Shown one piece after another: positions 1-10,137 of a stretch of DNA of 64,000 nt. This DNA comes from Pagrus major. Taxonomy: Eukaryota > Chordata > Actinopteri > Spariformes > Sparidae. The stretch lies in NCBI RefSeq assembly GCF_040436345.1, contig NC_133238.1, positions 11,162,150-11,226,149 of the forward strand, in the 5' to 3' direction. How positions within the stretch are numbered: the first letter of the stretch is position 1; every line of letters starts with the position of its first letter. A program made the position numbers and the translations under genes. The notes below the pieces were generated by a model. That model did not search any database. It worked only from the letters and a program-made list of their open reading frames with translations, and had not been told where the DNA came from.

Positions 1-350
1 AGGAAGCAAAGCCAGTTTTTTACCACACACGTTACGTGTCTACGTAGCATTCCCACAACAGTAAGCAAAATCGTGTGATCGGAACTGAAAGTAATTGACA
101 CTTGCAGCCCTAGAGGAGGAATTAGACCAGGGGTGCCCAAACTTTTTCCCTTGGGGGGCCAAAACTGGCCTCTTGAATACCTCTATGTTAGATAAAACAT
201 GATACCCGCCAACCTTTCTAGTGGACAAAACGTGGCCCTCTAATTGTGACATTCTGCGCGCTAATGCTGCACAGTATACAAGTGGTGCCCTTTTTATTTT
301 TTTCACCCCTGCCCCTCAAACATCCTGAGTCTGCCACTGCTCCAGCCTAC
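1..350 (-). other. Intron after TRIM exon 1, with a degraded interspersed repeat
   Basis: This is intron sequence 3' of the TRIM exon that ends at 351, read on the minus strand. About 125-265 resembles a common fish repeat (a stretch meaning 'gggtgcccaaactttttccc'). The following TRIM exons would lie left of the window, so the gene is cut by the window edge. No coding exon is visible here. Confidence 0.5.
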
Positions 351-983
351 CTGTTTCTCCAGGCGCTCAGCCTTGGTGGACACACACTCGTGGCCTTTGT
401 GTGTGTTGCTGGTGCACAGCCAGCAGACGAACATCTTACAGTGGCGACAGTAGAACTCCTGCAGGTACTTGTGCTGGGTGCAGATCTTCTCAGCCAGGTT
501 GCCTGTGGGTGGGATCAGCTCATGCTGCTTCAGGGACTTCTTGGTCTGGTGGGGCTTCAGGTGGGCTTCGCAGAATGAGCTCATACATGCCAGGCAGCTC
601 TTGACTGCCTCTCGCTGTTCTCCTTTGCACATGTCGCATGGCACTGCTGCGGTGGAAAGCTTACCTTTGGATCTAGATGAGGAGGATGAAGCTCCCCCAT
701 GGGCTTTCCGCAAAGACTCACGCACGTCAGCTTTGAGGGCCCCTTTGCGGAGCTGCTCCACAGCCTCAGCCAGCATGGTGTTCCTGGACAGGGAGGGCTT
801 GGGGCAGAAGGTCTGGCGGCATTGTGGGCAGCTGTAGATCCCCTTGGGGTCATCTTTGCTCCAGTAGTCCTTGATGCAGCCCATGCAGTAGCTGTGTCCA
901 CAGGGGATGGTGACTGGATCATTAGGAAGATCCAGACACACAGGGCAGTTGAACTGCTCCTCTGTCCACAGTTTAGCACTCAT
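351..983 (-). CDS. TRIM-family E3 ubiquitin ligase, first coding exon (RING plus two B-boxes), finTRIM/TRIM25-like, partial
   Basis: The exon encodes 211 residues and ends in phase 0 at a GTAGGC donor (345-350). A C3HC4 RING is complete: C13, C16, C28, H30, C33, C36, C52, C55. A serine-rich linker (about 96-110) follows, then B-box 1 (C116-H145) and B-box 2 (C168-H198), ending in a Glu-Lys-Gln typical of TRIM exon 1. In this family the RING recruits an E2 and the later coiled coil dimerises the ligase; many fish members act in innate immunity. The start codon at 983 opens directly onto the RING and is the usual TRIM start. The coiled-coil and any B30.2 exon must lie beyond the left edge. The gene is divergent to NUDT15. 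The exact paralogue cannot be named; TRIM16- or TRIM25-like members are possible. Confidence 0.88.
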
Positions 984-1936
984 TCTGACACTCAGTCACA
1001 ATAGAAAGAAGAAGCTGAACGCACAGAGAATAGAGCGGTGGTTTGCAGGTGTGACTCTGAGATATCTGGTAAAAAGTAGAACAGTGGAAGAGAAAGATCC
1101 AGAGAGGTCCAGGTGCCTGGTATCACAGGAGGAAAATGCTGTCTCTCAGGTGAGAGCAGGGAGAGGTGAGCAGGGCGGGGCCAGAGCCACCAGGCAGGTC
1201 GAGCGGGGAAAACGGGTGTCGGTGGAAAACTGTTAAAAGCCATGAGAGCAAAGGTGTGAATGGACAGATCTTTTTAGCATTTCACCAAACAAATGATGAA
1301 AGAAGTCTTCTGATCATTCAGTTACCAATAGCACAAGGTAAAAATACTCCATTATAAGTAAAAGTCCAGCATTTAAAATCCCACTTAAGTATTATTTGGC
1401 TGCTTCTGACCCAACAGCATATCCTCCTCCACTGTCCTGCGTTTCACATGCATCTTACTATGACATACATTTTCATATCTTAATACTTAATATATCTGGT
1501 AGGTATAAGTTTAATTTGTGTCTAATATATAAAAAAAGAGTACTTTTTAAAGGGTTTCGGTTTACAGAAATACATGCTGCTGAGACACCATGTAGCCAAA
1601 GAGTGTTTAACTTTAAAAATAGTGCACCTTTAGCCCAGCCAACACATAATGACGGGTTATATAGCACACTATTACGATTTAATCAGCCACTCATTAGTTA
1701 AATACCATCATACTCGTGCCGCCCTTTTTGATAGAACATAACAAGAAGTTAATGTGCCGAAAGTAAGAAAGCAAGGCAAGACAAGGTCTCCCAAACGATT
1801 TTTAAAGCGAAGACGGAAGTTCACAGCAGGGAGTCATCTTGTACCTCCTGGTTAGCTAGTTTACAGTGTGGCACTGCCGACTAGGTCTGTTTAGCTAGCT
1901 TTGTCTCATTTATGACTCGTTTTTTAGTGTATCCAG
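984..1936. promoter_or_regulatory. Divergent spacer between the TRIM gene and NUDT15
   Basis: The two genes point away from each other, so both 5' UTRs and promoters should fall here. I see no clear TATA box, no ORF with coding character and no recognised repeat. AT-rich sequence dominates 1340-1720. Confidence 0.45.
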
Positions 1937-2924
1937 ATGTCAAATAAAGCCGTAAAACGTCCAGGAGTTGGGGTCGGAGTGTTGGTGACAGATTCAGCCC
2001 ACCCAGGCTGTGTTCTCCTGGGGAAACGGAGAAGCGAGATGGGCAAAGGGACATACCAGCTCCCCGGTGGCCACTTGGAGTTTGGGTAGGAAGGTAGCTA
2101 GTTAGCAAAGTCCATTCACAAATATATGTGTGTATATTCCTCTCACTGTTGTGTGTTTCTCTGTCATTAGAAGATACATTATAACGAAATAAAGACATAT
2201 TAGACAGTTATCATTATGCCGAATTTCCCCAAACAGTTCAGCAAATATTTAGACATGTTTTGAAGTTGCATGGTTACAGGTGTCTGCCAAATAAGTGTGC
2301 AGGAATACCAATTTGCTATATTTTAAATGCAGTTTGGTGGAAGGTAGTGAGGCTTTTTGAGTCAGTCATCTTAAAGTAAATGTCCAGCCTGTTGAGGAGT
2401 GAAGGGGGACTAGTCTAAATATGTTACTCAATGTTCAGTCCATATGATCTGCATGACCTGAATGTGATGAACTCCAATGCATGCGACACTCATGTCATTG
2501 AATGAAAGGGAGACGTGGGAGGACTGCGCTCACAGAGAGGTGTTGGAGGAAGCAGGGGTTCGTTTGGTGAACGTCGGCTTTGCGTCAGTGGTGAACTCCA
2601 TCAGACTGGAGGAGCAGTACCACTACGTCACCATAATCATGCAAGGAAAACTCGACAGGAAGCAGTCAGGGGAGCCAGAGAACCTGGAGCCGGAGAAGAA
2701 TGAGGGTATGTGGAGTGGATCTAACATTAAATGGGAATAAATATCCCCACTCCCCTGAGTAGTTTATGATAAAAGAAATGTGTGGTTCTCTATCAGGTTG
2801 GACGTGGACGCAGTGGGACCAGTTTCCCCCTGAGGAGCAGCTCTTCTTGCCACTAGCCTGTCTGAGACAACAAGGCTTCCATCCGTTCAGGAACACAGTA
2901 ACAAACACTGAAACTCAGCTGTGA
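1937..2924 (+). CDS. nudt15: NUDT15-like Nudix nucleotide diphosphatase, complete in three exons (1937-2085, 2509-2705, 2797-2924)
   Basis: The spliced reading frame gives 157 aa (human NUDT15 is 164). All junctions are GT-AG and the phases agree: Gly50 and Gly116 are split codons. The N-terminal [11 protein letters not shown] matches the NUDT15 family. The Nudix box spans 45-67 (G45, E51, R59, E60, E63, E64, G66), a full Gx5Ex7REUxEExGU that holds the Mg-binding glutamates. The family hydrolyses oxidised and thio-modified (deoxy)guanosine triphosphates to monophosphates in the cytosol. The C-terminal half keeps the HYVTI strand and a Trp-rich exon 3 start. At the position of human Arg139 this protein has Ala136. 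The C-terminus is a few residues shorter than human. The last exon converges on the CPO copy, whose stop lies 380 nt away. A second copy of the exon-3 tail is found near 8904. Confidence 0.93.
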
Positions 2925-3304
2925 AACCGGCTGTTACAGCGGGAGACTTTTCTCGTTCCCCAAAGGATAAATGCAACACACATCAACAACACACATGTCG
3001 GTTGTGGTACATACTGTATTTTTTGCCAATATTATGTATATTTACTTTCTATTTGGGACACGCAGTTTGTCAGCTGTACATTCATCCATATTTAGAGCAA
3101 ATGATGTGATGATCAATGATGATATTCTAATGCATCAAGTATTGGCAGCAATGCGACATTTCAGATCATTTAGAGACACTTTATAGCAGTTTAATAATAG
3201 TTTGAACCAAGGATGCATTATTTATCAACAGACACATTTCCATACTTCCATACAAAAACTTTGTAGCTTAAAAACTGGAACCATTTCTGCAGGTTTTTTC
3301 CACC
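2925..3304. other. Convergent 3' spacer between NUDT15 and CPO copy A
   Basis: This holds the 3' UTR of both converging genes. No canonical AATAAA is obvious on either strand; GATAAA occurs at about 2966. The first part (to about 3010) and the last part (from about 3128) recur next to CPO copy B, which shows that the duplicated unit includes this spacer. Confidence 0.5.
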
Positions 3305-5144
3305 TCACATCAGGTTGGTGCCGGTGACACCCGCTGCTAACAGCAGGGCCCACAGGGTTGCAGCAGCAGTTGCCACAGCACCATTAAAGGTCTTGTCGTG
3401 GGCGTAGGTGATGATGTGCAGGGCTCCGCTGTAGGCCTCCTCGCACGTCGGCTGGATCTGGTCCTCGGGAAGCTCGAAAGCAAATGTCCCATTATCTCTC
3501 AGCTCGAAGGTAAAGGAGAAGGGGATCCCAGATAAACGAGCCCAGTCTTTAGATGTACCTGAGTGGGAATCTGTAGAAAGAGGTTACGAATATTACCGTT
3601 CTTTATGTAATATCCACTTTATTTTATTACTTTAACCCCTTCCATGGTCTGTAATCAGCAGTGATTTGTGGACTTACATAATATATCTGGCGAGGTTCCT
3701 ACTCTGTACTCTTTCCCGTGGACCTTCTTAATGGCTTCTGCTGCAGCCAGACCAACATCCATCTGAGGAACCAGACATTTAAAACTGTTAATCACTTTTT
3801 CACAATTTTGAGCATCTACAACAACTTTGTGTTCCTTTATACTGTAGCCTCATTAATCCTTAATATCATCCAAATATATAGAATGCTAAATATATATGGT
3901 ATATCTGTACAGCAATGTTTTATGACTTGGCAGCCAACTTACACATGGATATCAATACCATAGCATTATTTTTTACCTCAGTTTATATACACAGTATATT
4001 GTATACATATATGCATTTTAATTCCTACCCTAGTGCTACACCCATAAATTGGCCAAGCCTATATATCAACTGATAATCGCTTAATGTAAACGAGTTCTGT
4101 TAGTGACTTGTTGGCCAATTTGTTGTAAGAAATTGTAGTGCAATATATCGGTATTGTAACATCAAAACTGTTATTTCTTCACATTATGTCGGTAATTTCA
4201 GTTAATGTCATGATGTTTGGACTGAAATTCTTACATAGTGCACTGATGTCATTTTGAACAAAAAGGTCTATTGTGAAACTGTAAAATATCCTTCTCCATT
4301 ACATACAATGTAGTGTTTGACAACCACATTTGAGGGAGCATGGCAAATAATGTGTGTTAATGTATATAATCTGTGTAAGAATATTTGCTGATATATTAAT
4401 ATCAGAATTTTTAAATGTTTTTTTTAGACACCCCATATATCAATATCCGTATCAGCATCAAGTATGCAGTATCTGTCAGGTGTTAAGATGTAGAATTTTA
4501 CCAGTCTGATCAAGAGGACCAGGCAGGATTTTACAGCATCAATTTAAGGGTGCTCATAAACCAGTTTTGCTCCAGGTTCACTCATTGGAGATTCCTAATT
4601 GAAAACCTCATCACATCATCTGTGAACGTTGGGTGTGACTCTGCCAATCCAAAGACACATGGTGTTCTGCATAATTAATTCTCTCTGGATTGTGGCTCCA
4701 GTGAGTTATTACCTGCATCAGCCTCCCTGCTAACAGCTTCGTTTCCTGCTATCAATGCTTCACAGCTTCCTCCTGTTGTGTTCTGTCTTGGCAGATGAGG
4801 ACTGACGGCTTTGAGATGCCAACTGTGTCGAAACTGTACTATTATGTGTATGTTTTGTGTTTATCCAATGAGGGATATTAAATCCTAAACCTTGAAATAA
4901 ATTAATTTGTGCACTGAATTTTTTTTCTCGCAGATTTCACTCGTATACTATGGGTTTTTGTGATCTGCATAGGCAGTTTCTATGGCAATATGCAGAGCAT
5001 TCTCCTTACTAATGTAGAATCATGCAGTGATAATCAGGCCATAAGGATTCATATACACTTTTTATCCTGATATTATCTAGAATGCTGCGTGTGAATTCTC
5101 AGAAATGTGTAAAATATTCATCACTGTGTTTGCAGATGTAAGTA

Positions 5145-5180
5145 CCAGCTCATTGTAGTTGGAGTCAAGTTGGGGTGATC
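5145..5180 (-). other. cpo: Four-base deletion that breaks CPO copy A
   Basis: Aligning the ends of the two exon 7 copies (5146-5176 against 12032-12066) gives 31 nt against 35 nt between the same flanking words. The loss falls where copy B encodes Phe-Thr-Ala-Pro. The donor site GTACTT is kept, and no nearby donor restores the frame: the next GT downstream adds 21 nt, a multiple of three. Confidence 0.85.
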
Positions 5181-5514
5181 GTAGGGAACCAAGAGCAGCT
5201 GGCCGTAGGAGTGGATGGAGAAGAAACACAGGAACTCGTCGATCCGACTTCCTACAAAATAAGTGATGGCCGCGGCCTCGGGCTCAGACAAAGGTTGGCT
5301 CCCCGGGTAGGTTTGACTGCAGCAGTCAAACGACACCCCGACAGCTGAAAAGAGGAGCAAAATTAATAGATTTATCTGAATCAAATGTAGTCGTGACACC
5401 ACTTCTTCCCTTAACAGCTAGCTAAAAGCTTCAGCTTCACATGTTGGAAGCTTAGAAACTCTGTACCACATCTCTGATATAAATGTACACAAGTTTAAAG
5501 CTGTATTAACCTAT

Positions 5515-5950
5515 TTTTGGCCAGTTGGGGGAGGCAGAAACAAGCTGTGAACACAACCCCTTATAATAGCCAGAACTTTGACTTGACAATAGGGAAGAGC
5601 GAGTACACCATTATCTGTATCTGTTCGGCCAACTAAATTATATCTGTATCTGTATCAGTACTCTGAACGGGTGGGACTTATACCAGAAGTGGGTGGTGCC
5701 TAAACCTGACAGGGCTGAAAGTCTGAAGTCTGAAATCGGTTGATATGAAGTTGCCATATATATTGTTTATTAGAAAACTATTTTTAGAACAGACTTAAAT
5801 TGAGCTTAAGATGTTTTTGATCACGAACTTGAATAAATAAACTTCAGTGAACTAACCAGGGGATTTTCCTTAATCATGAGTATAAATATTGACACACTTG
5901 ATTGTTGTACTGGATACCCAAGTACTTGCACAGCCCTACTTCATGTCTTA
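5515..5950. repeat. Interspersed fish repeat in intron 6 of CPO copy A
   Basis: A block with the words for 'gagtacaccattatctgtat' and 'acccaagtacttgcacagcc' occurs here and at 13135-13325 in copy B. Copy A keeps about 170 nt of the middle that copy B lacks. The family looks like a short non-autonomous element, but it is not named. Confidence 0.5.
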
Positions 5951-6834
5951 GAAGTTGTTCAGCTTCAGTTGCCAGGGTCTCAAATCTTGTTAAAGAGCAT
6001 CATGGGCTATTACTAATTGGCTATTTTTCATGATTATCAAAGCAACAGGGTATATAAATAAGGAGATGTAGATCCACAATAAGACTCACTTCCCCATTTG
6101 GCGTCAAAGTTGCGGTTGAGGTCAGTTCCGTAACAACCGCAGTCCGAAGGTCCTGGTGACCTGTTCTTCCTCCACAGTCGTGTCTAAACGGGTCAAAATG
6201 ATCAGTAGGTTAAATCAGCTGGTTCTGATTATTCTCTTAATCTAGTAATGAATACATTTGGGGCCATTTGAGCATCAGAAATCAATTTATTCACTGATTG
6301 AGTTGTAGCTCATTTTAACATAACTACCATTGCTTTAATAGACTCAGATCATTCTCTCATTTCCTGTTCCCCTTCTTGAGGAACAATTTAGGACCCTAGA
6401 AAAGTAATTGGATAAATATCCATCAAAAATAAGCACTGACCGTTTCATTTGCCCAGGAGTAGATGTAGCCGTCCATGTTGAACACAGGGGTGACGTAGAA
6501 GTCCATGTTATTCATCATCTCCGCCATTTTCGGGTCTGTTTTGTATGCCTGCAGGATCTGATTTGAGAAAGCAAATGAAAACATCAGGGTTAGATTGATA
6601 CAGTGTATTGGAAGGATGATAAATCATCCTCTTGTTTTTCACTCAGTTCGACTAAATAACAACAGTTTGGAAACACACCGTTAATTAATGATAAATGTCT
6701 CTTACCTGACTGACAAAATACTGACAGAAGGCTGGGGCGATCCATTCCCTGGCGTGTATACCACAGTCCATCCAGATAGCTTTCTTTTTCTCTCCAGTAT
6801 TCACTCCAATCTGGTAGACAAATTAGGCACTTAA

Positions 6835-7000
6835 ATTTCTGTTGTTTGGCTTTACAGCTGTTGCCATTTTTGTTTTTTGGAGCCAGAAGTGACCATATTT
6901 GGACAAGAGGGTGGAGCTTGGGACGATATCCTGATTGGATCTGACTGAGAACCTGAGGATGCGCCATGGTAGCGACTTGTCTATTACAAGGTAGCCACAC
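6835..7000. repeat. Interspersed fish repeat in intron 3 of CPO copy A
   Basis: This segment (also at 14265-14402 in copy B) resembles a widespread fish repeat with the phrase 'gccagaagtgaccatatttg'. It predates the CPO duplication because both copies carry it at the same place. The long ORFs that cross it on the minus strand run through exon 4 into intron and are not genes. Confidence 0.5.
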
Positions 7001-8194
7001 CCTGAAGCATACCCTGCTTTATCATCTATTTTAATCTAAATGGGACCATAATTAAAAAATGAAATGAAGAGGACTTTAAACTAGCAATTGAGACCATAAA
7101 CTCATTAGGAAACTGTTCAATGAGGTAACAAATCAAGTGAGAAGTTGAGTCATTTTCTCATAAGCTTGCATTGAATCAGACCAGTGGAGTCGCCCCTGCT
7201 GGCTATTAGAAAGAAAGCAGCATTCGCTTCACTTTTCAGACCTGGACTCTTCGTCCAGGTCTTCGTCCAAAGTCGATGGGTTTACCTTGAGTAAGCTAAT
7301 GACCCTCTTCTCATAGGTCTGTCCATATTGCACTATGGTCACAACATCAGGGTTAGCCTTTGCAGTCTGCTCCATCCAGTCGCTGATCTGTAGTGAGGAG
7401 CATAGTTACACATCTGAGTATCTGTCTTTTGTATAATTGTGTAGTGATCTCATTAATGTGGGAGAGCAGTGGTCTGGCCTTCTTACCTCGTTCATGGGAT
7501 GGTATCTGTAGTAGTCATACGCTCTGTTGCATACACACCAAAATAATTAATGACATTATCAACATAAGTCAAGTAATCTTTATTCACAGTTGCTTCATAC
7601 AAACATACTTTTCTGCTTATACAGAGGCTGAGCAAATGGGTCTGAATTAAAGTTATATGTAAATCCAGCTAATTTGGTCACATTTCAGTGGATGAATGAA
7701 ATAAACTGCAAATTAAAATTCCATAACTGATGATCTATAAAGTTGTTACTTCATGATTTGTTAATGGTTAACAACAGGAATCCAAGCAAAAACAATTGCT
7801 GCTCTCACTAGGCGTCACGCCTTAAATCACGGCCACAGCTGCCATTCTTAGCTGATTATGTGGCCAAGAAATAGTCTCACACATAAACCCCCATAAAACC
7901 ACAAGTTTTTGTCTCTCTAGTGAACTTTAGATAACTGTTGTTAAGTTAAGTTTATCTCTCTAAAATATCAAACTATTGCTATAATTATTAGGTCAGATGC
8001 ATCAATTATAATGACATTAAAGATTGACTACGTTCAAATTATTTGGATAAAAAGTAGCTGATAGTACATTGTGTTACTGAATTTTGAACAAAGCCATCAT
8101 TATGCAATTTAATGAATAAAACTCACCTCTCTACTGTGGCTGCTCCCATCGCTGAAAGCAGCACCACAAGGCTCAGTACTACAGAGTTAAGCAT

Positions 8195-8368
8195 TGTCAC
8201 TTTGTGAGAGTAAACTCCTTGTTTGCAAGTGTTAAGTGTTAGTGAACCGACCTTGGGATGATACAAGCTTTTATAGAAGGGATCCGTCATATAAAGATAC
8301 ACCTTTGACTCAGGCGCAGACCACAGGCTGCGCACACATAATCATTGTGTCGGTTAATGTTTAATCTG
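8195..8368 (-). promoter_or_regulatory. Promoter of CPO copy A (TATA box and HNF1-like site)
   Basis: On the minus strand TATAAAAG sits at 8275-8268, about 75 nt before the ATG, leaving a short 5' UTR. Farther upstream 8353-8365 reads GTTAATGTTTAAT, two changes from the HNF1 palindrome. HNF1 drives many gut enzyme genes, so this fits an intestinal peptidase. Both motifs recur in copy B. Homology between the copies ends at about 8368. Confidence 0.6.
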
Positions 8369-8593
8369 TGTTTTTTCATGCTGATTTTTGTGCTTCAGTC
8401 AGCAATTTCAGTGGTTATATCAAAGCCCTTATACTTTCTTCCATAAATACTGACATTATCTCCATAGTTAGCCACAAAATCCATTGATGAATGTCACGTT
8501 ACTGCTTCTCTAATATTGCTCAAGCTCCAAGGTAGCATTTCCCACAATGCCTTTCATTAGTCCCTTCCTTCTAAACTCCCTCATCCATCTTAC
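8369..8593. other. Unique spacer between CPO copy A and the stranded TRIM exon
   Basis: The sequence here has no match after CPO copy B. It should be the intron that followed the TRIM exon, read on the minus strand. No ORF or repeat was recognised. Confidence 0.4.
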
Positions 8594-8827
8594 CTGCAGG
8601 TAGTAGATGTGGTCCTTGCAGCGGGCCAGGTCCTTCATCTCCGTGTCCCTCTTCTTCAGCACCTTGATCTCGGCCTCCAGGCTGTCTTCAACCTCCTGAG
8701 CCTGCTCCATCTTCTTCAGGCCAGCCTGATCCATCAGGTCCTCCAGCAGCTCCTGCAGAGGCTCCACCGAGCGCTGCAGCTTGGAAAACACCTGCTCCGT
8801 GTCGTCGTGTACCCTGCCTGCAGAACG
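8594..8827 (-). pseudogene. Orphan TRIM coiled-coil exon (234 nt)
   Basis: The segment is exactly 234 nt, the usual length of the TRIM coiled-coil exon, and is open throughout (78 residues). It ends with HIYYLQ followed by a GTAAGA donor, and starts after an AG acceptor (8829-8828). The content is heptad-like and charged (Leu, Glu, Lys rich), as in finTRIM dimerisation helices. It lies on the same strand as the TRIM exon at 351-983 but about 8 kb upstream of it, on the wrong side to be spliced after it. No RING/B-box exon is found on its 5' side before CPO copy B. It is therefore read as a remnant of a duplicated TRIM gene. Confidence 0.8.
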
Positions 8828-8903
8828 CTGTGCAGGCACGGACAGAGACGATAAGGTTGTCATGTCTCAGTAAGGGTTATGGGAAATGTAGATTTTGGTC
8901 TTT

Positions 8904-9055
8904 TGTCTGCGACAACAAGGCTTCCATCCGTTCAGGAACACAGTAACAAACACTGAAACTCAGCTGTGAAACCACCTGTTACAGCGGGAGACTTTTCTCG
9001 TTCCCCAAAGGATAAATCCAACACACATCAACAACACACACGTTGGTTGTGGTAC
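8904..9055 (+). pseudogene. Duplicated tail of NUDT15 exon 3 and its 3' flank
   Basis: The sequence repeats 2859-3010 almost base for base: the last 20 or so codons of NUDT15, its stop and the 3' flank. The earlier NUDT15 exons are absent. It marks the left edge of the second duplicated unit. The junction word tgtctg is shared by both sides. Confidence 0.88.
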
Positions 9056-9088
<33 letters not shown>

Positions 9089-9233
9089 CATTTTATTTAA
9101 AGGTGCCTTTCAAAGCATTCAAGGACACCACACATAGCAACAACAGTACATCAAAAAAAAAATCAGGAAACATTTTAGTGCAATTATGAAAGATAAATAA
9201 ATAAATAAATAAATGAATAAATGAATGAATAAA
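9056..9233. repeat. AAT and AAAT microsatellites around a short fish repeat
   Basis: (AAT)n covers about 9057-9087 and an imperfect (AAAT)n about 9192-9233. The piece between them begins with a phrase seen in many fish repeats (an AAT run followed by 'gcattttatttaaaggtgcc'). The block is missing from the equivalent place in copy A (after 3010), so it arrived after duplication or was lost there. Confidence 0.7.
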
Positions 9234-9354
9234 TATGAAGATGGGATTACATAGTCCAATAATATAGAATAGGCAAGGGTGTGATTATATGATTAGTCTG
9301 ATACAGAGTAAACCACTCACAATAAGTGTGTTTTCAGGCGGGATTTAACGGTCC

Positions 9355-9622
9355 TTTGGCCTTTTATTGTGGCCAGCCTAAGGCACACCTGTGCAATATT
9401 CATGCTGTCTAATCAGCATCTTGATATGCCACACCTGTGAGGTGGGATGGATTTTCTCGGCAAAGGAGAAGTGCTCACTAACACAGATTTAAACAGATTT
9501 GTGAACAATATTTGAGGGAAATGGTCTTTTGTGTATATAGAAAAAGTTTTAGATCTTTGAGCTCAGCTCATGAAAAATGGGAGCAAAAACAAAAGTGTTG
9601 CGTTTATATTTTTGTTCAGTGT
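9355..9622. mobile_element. MITE-like DNA element in the 3' flank of CPO copy B
   Basis: The run from 'ccttttattgtggccagcct' to 'tttttgttcagtgta' is recognisable as an abundant short fish DNA element, highly uniform between genomes. It has no coding capacity. It sits only in the copy B unit, directly before the point where homology with copy A resumes. Confidence 0.6.
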
Positions 9623-9752
9623 ACTTTCTATTTTGAACACACAGTTTGTCAGCTGTACATTCATTCATATTTAGAGCAAATGATGCAATAAATAAAAGGC
9701 AATATACATTTTTCTATTAGCTTTATTCACAAATGTTAAAAGCACACACATT

Positions 9753-9866
9753 AAAGGTGCACTATGTAGTTTTCGGGAAGACATTTCATTGTATTCATTG
9801 GGTGGATTTCTTTAATGCCTAAACAAACTAAATAAACAAACTCCAAAACTACATAGTGCCCCTTTT
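9753..9866. mobile_element. MITE family 1 (ends AGGTGCACTATGTAGTTTT), short copy
   Basis: The left end AAAGGTGCACTATGTAGTTTT is mirrored by AAAACTACATAGTGCCCCTTTT on the right, giving terminal inverted repeats of about 20 nt, flanked by TTAA. The interior is deleted to about 75 nt. Fuller copies are at 28848-29193, 45085-45416 and 51342-51593. Confidence 0.75.
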
Positions 9867-10137
9867 AATACACGAAAAGCCAAACATATTTAAATAGTTT
9901 TAGGCAAGTTGTTATTGCTCTTTATATGTAAGTGAAAAACAAAAAAACTTGGGAATATTCTAATGCATCAAGTATTGGCAGCAATGCGACATTTCAGATC
10001 ATTTAAAGACACTTTATAGCAGTTTAATAATAGTTTGAACCAAGGATGCATTATTTATCAACAGACACATTTCCATACTTCCATACAAAAACTTTGTAGC
10101 TTAAAAACTGGAACCATTTCTGCAGGTTTTTTCCACC

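Larger units (their letters stand above)
3305..8194 (-). pseudogene. cpo: Carboxypeptidase O copy A, nine exons, frameshifted in exon 7 (probable pseudogene)
   Basis: Exons in order: 8194-8127, 7523-7487, 7387-7286, 6810-6706, 6557-6441, 6183-6090, 5344-5146, 3762-3678, 3570-3305. It matches the intact copy B exon for exon, with the same splice sites and phases. Exon 7 is 199 nt against 203 in copy B: four bases are missing near 5160, just after the HPN at residues 231-233. The shifted frame reads a few wrong residues and meets TGA across the exon 7/8 junction, so the predicted product stops near residue 240. It would keep zinc ligands H88, E91 and H219 but lose Tyr248 and Glu270 (CPA numbering) and the GPI tail. 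The downstream exons 8 and 9 remain open in their own frame, so the lesion looks recent. At the S1' position (255 in CPA) this copy codes Lys where copy B has Arg. An assembly or read error at one site is the main alternative. Confidence 0.82.

Noticed and set aside
6590-7000. 136-codon minus ORF (and its twin at 14014-14391) as a separate protein
   Set aside because: It reads through CPO exon 4 in another frame into repeat-bearing introns.
8609-8854. Plus-strand leucine-rich ORF
   Set aside because: It is the antisense shadow of the TRIM coiled-coil exon.
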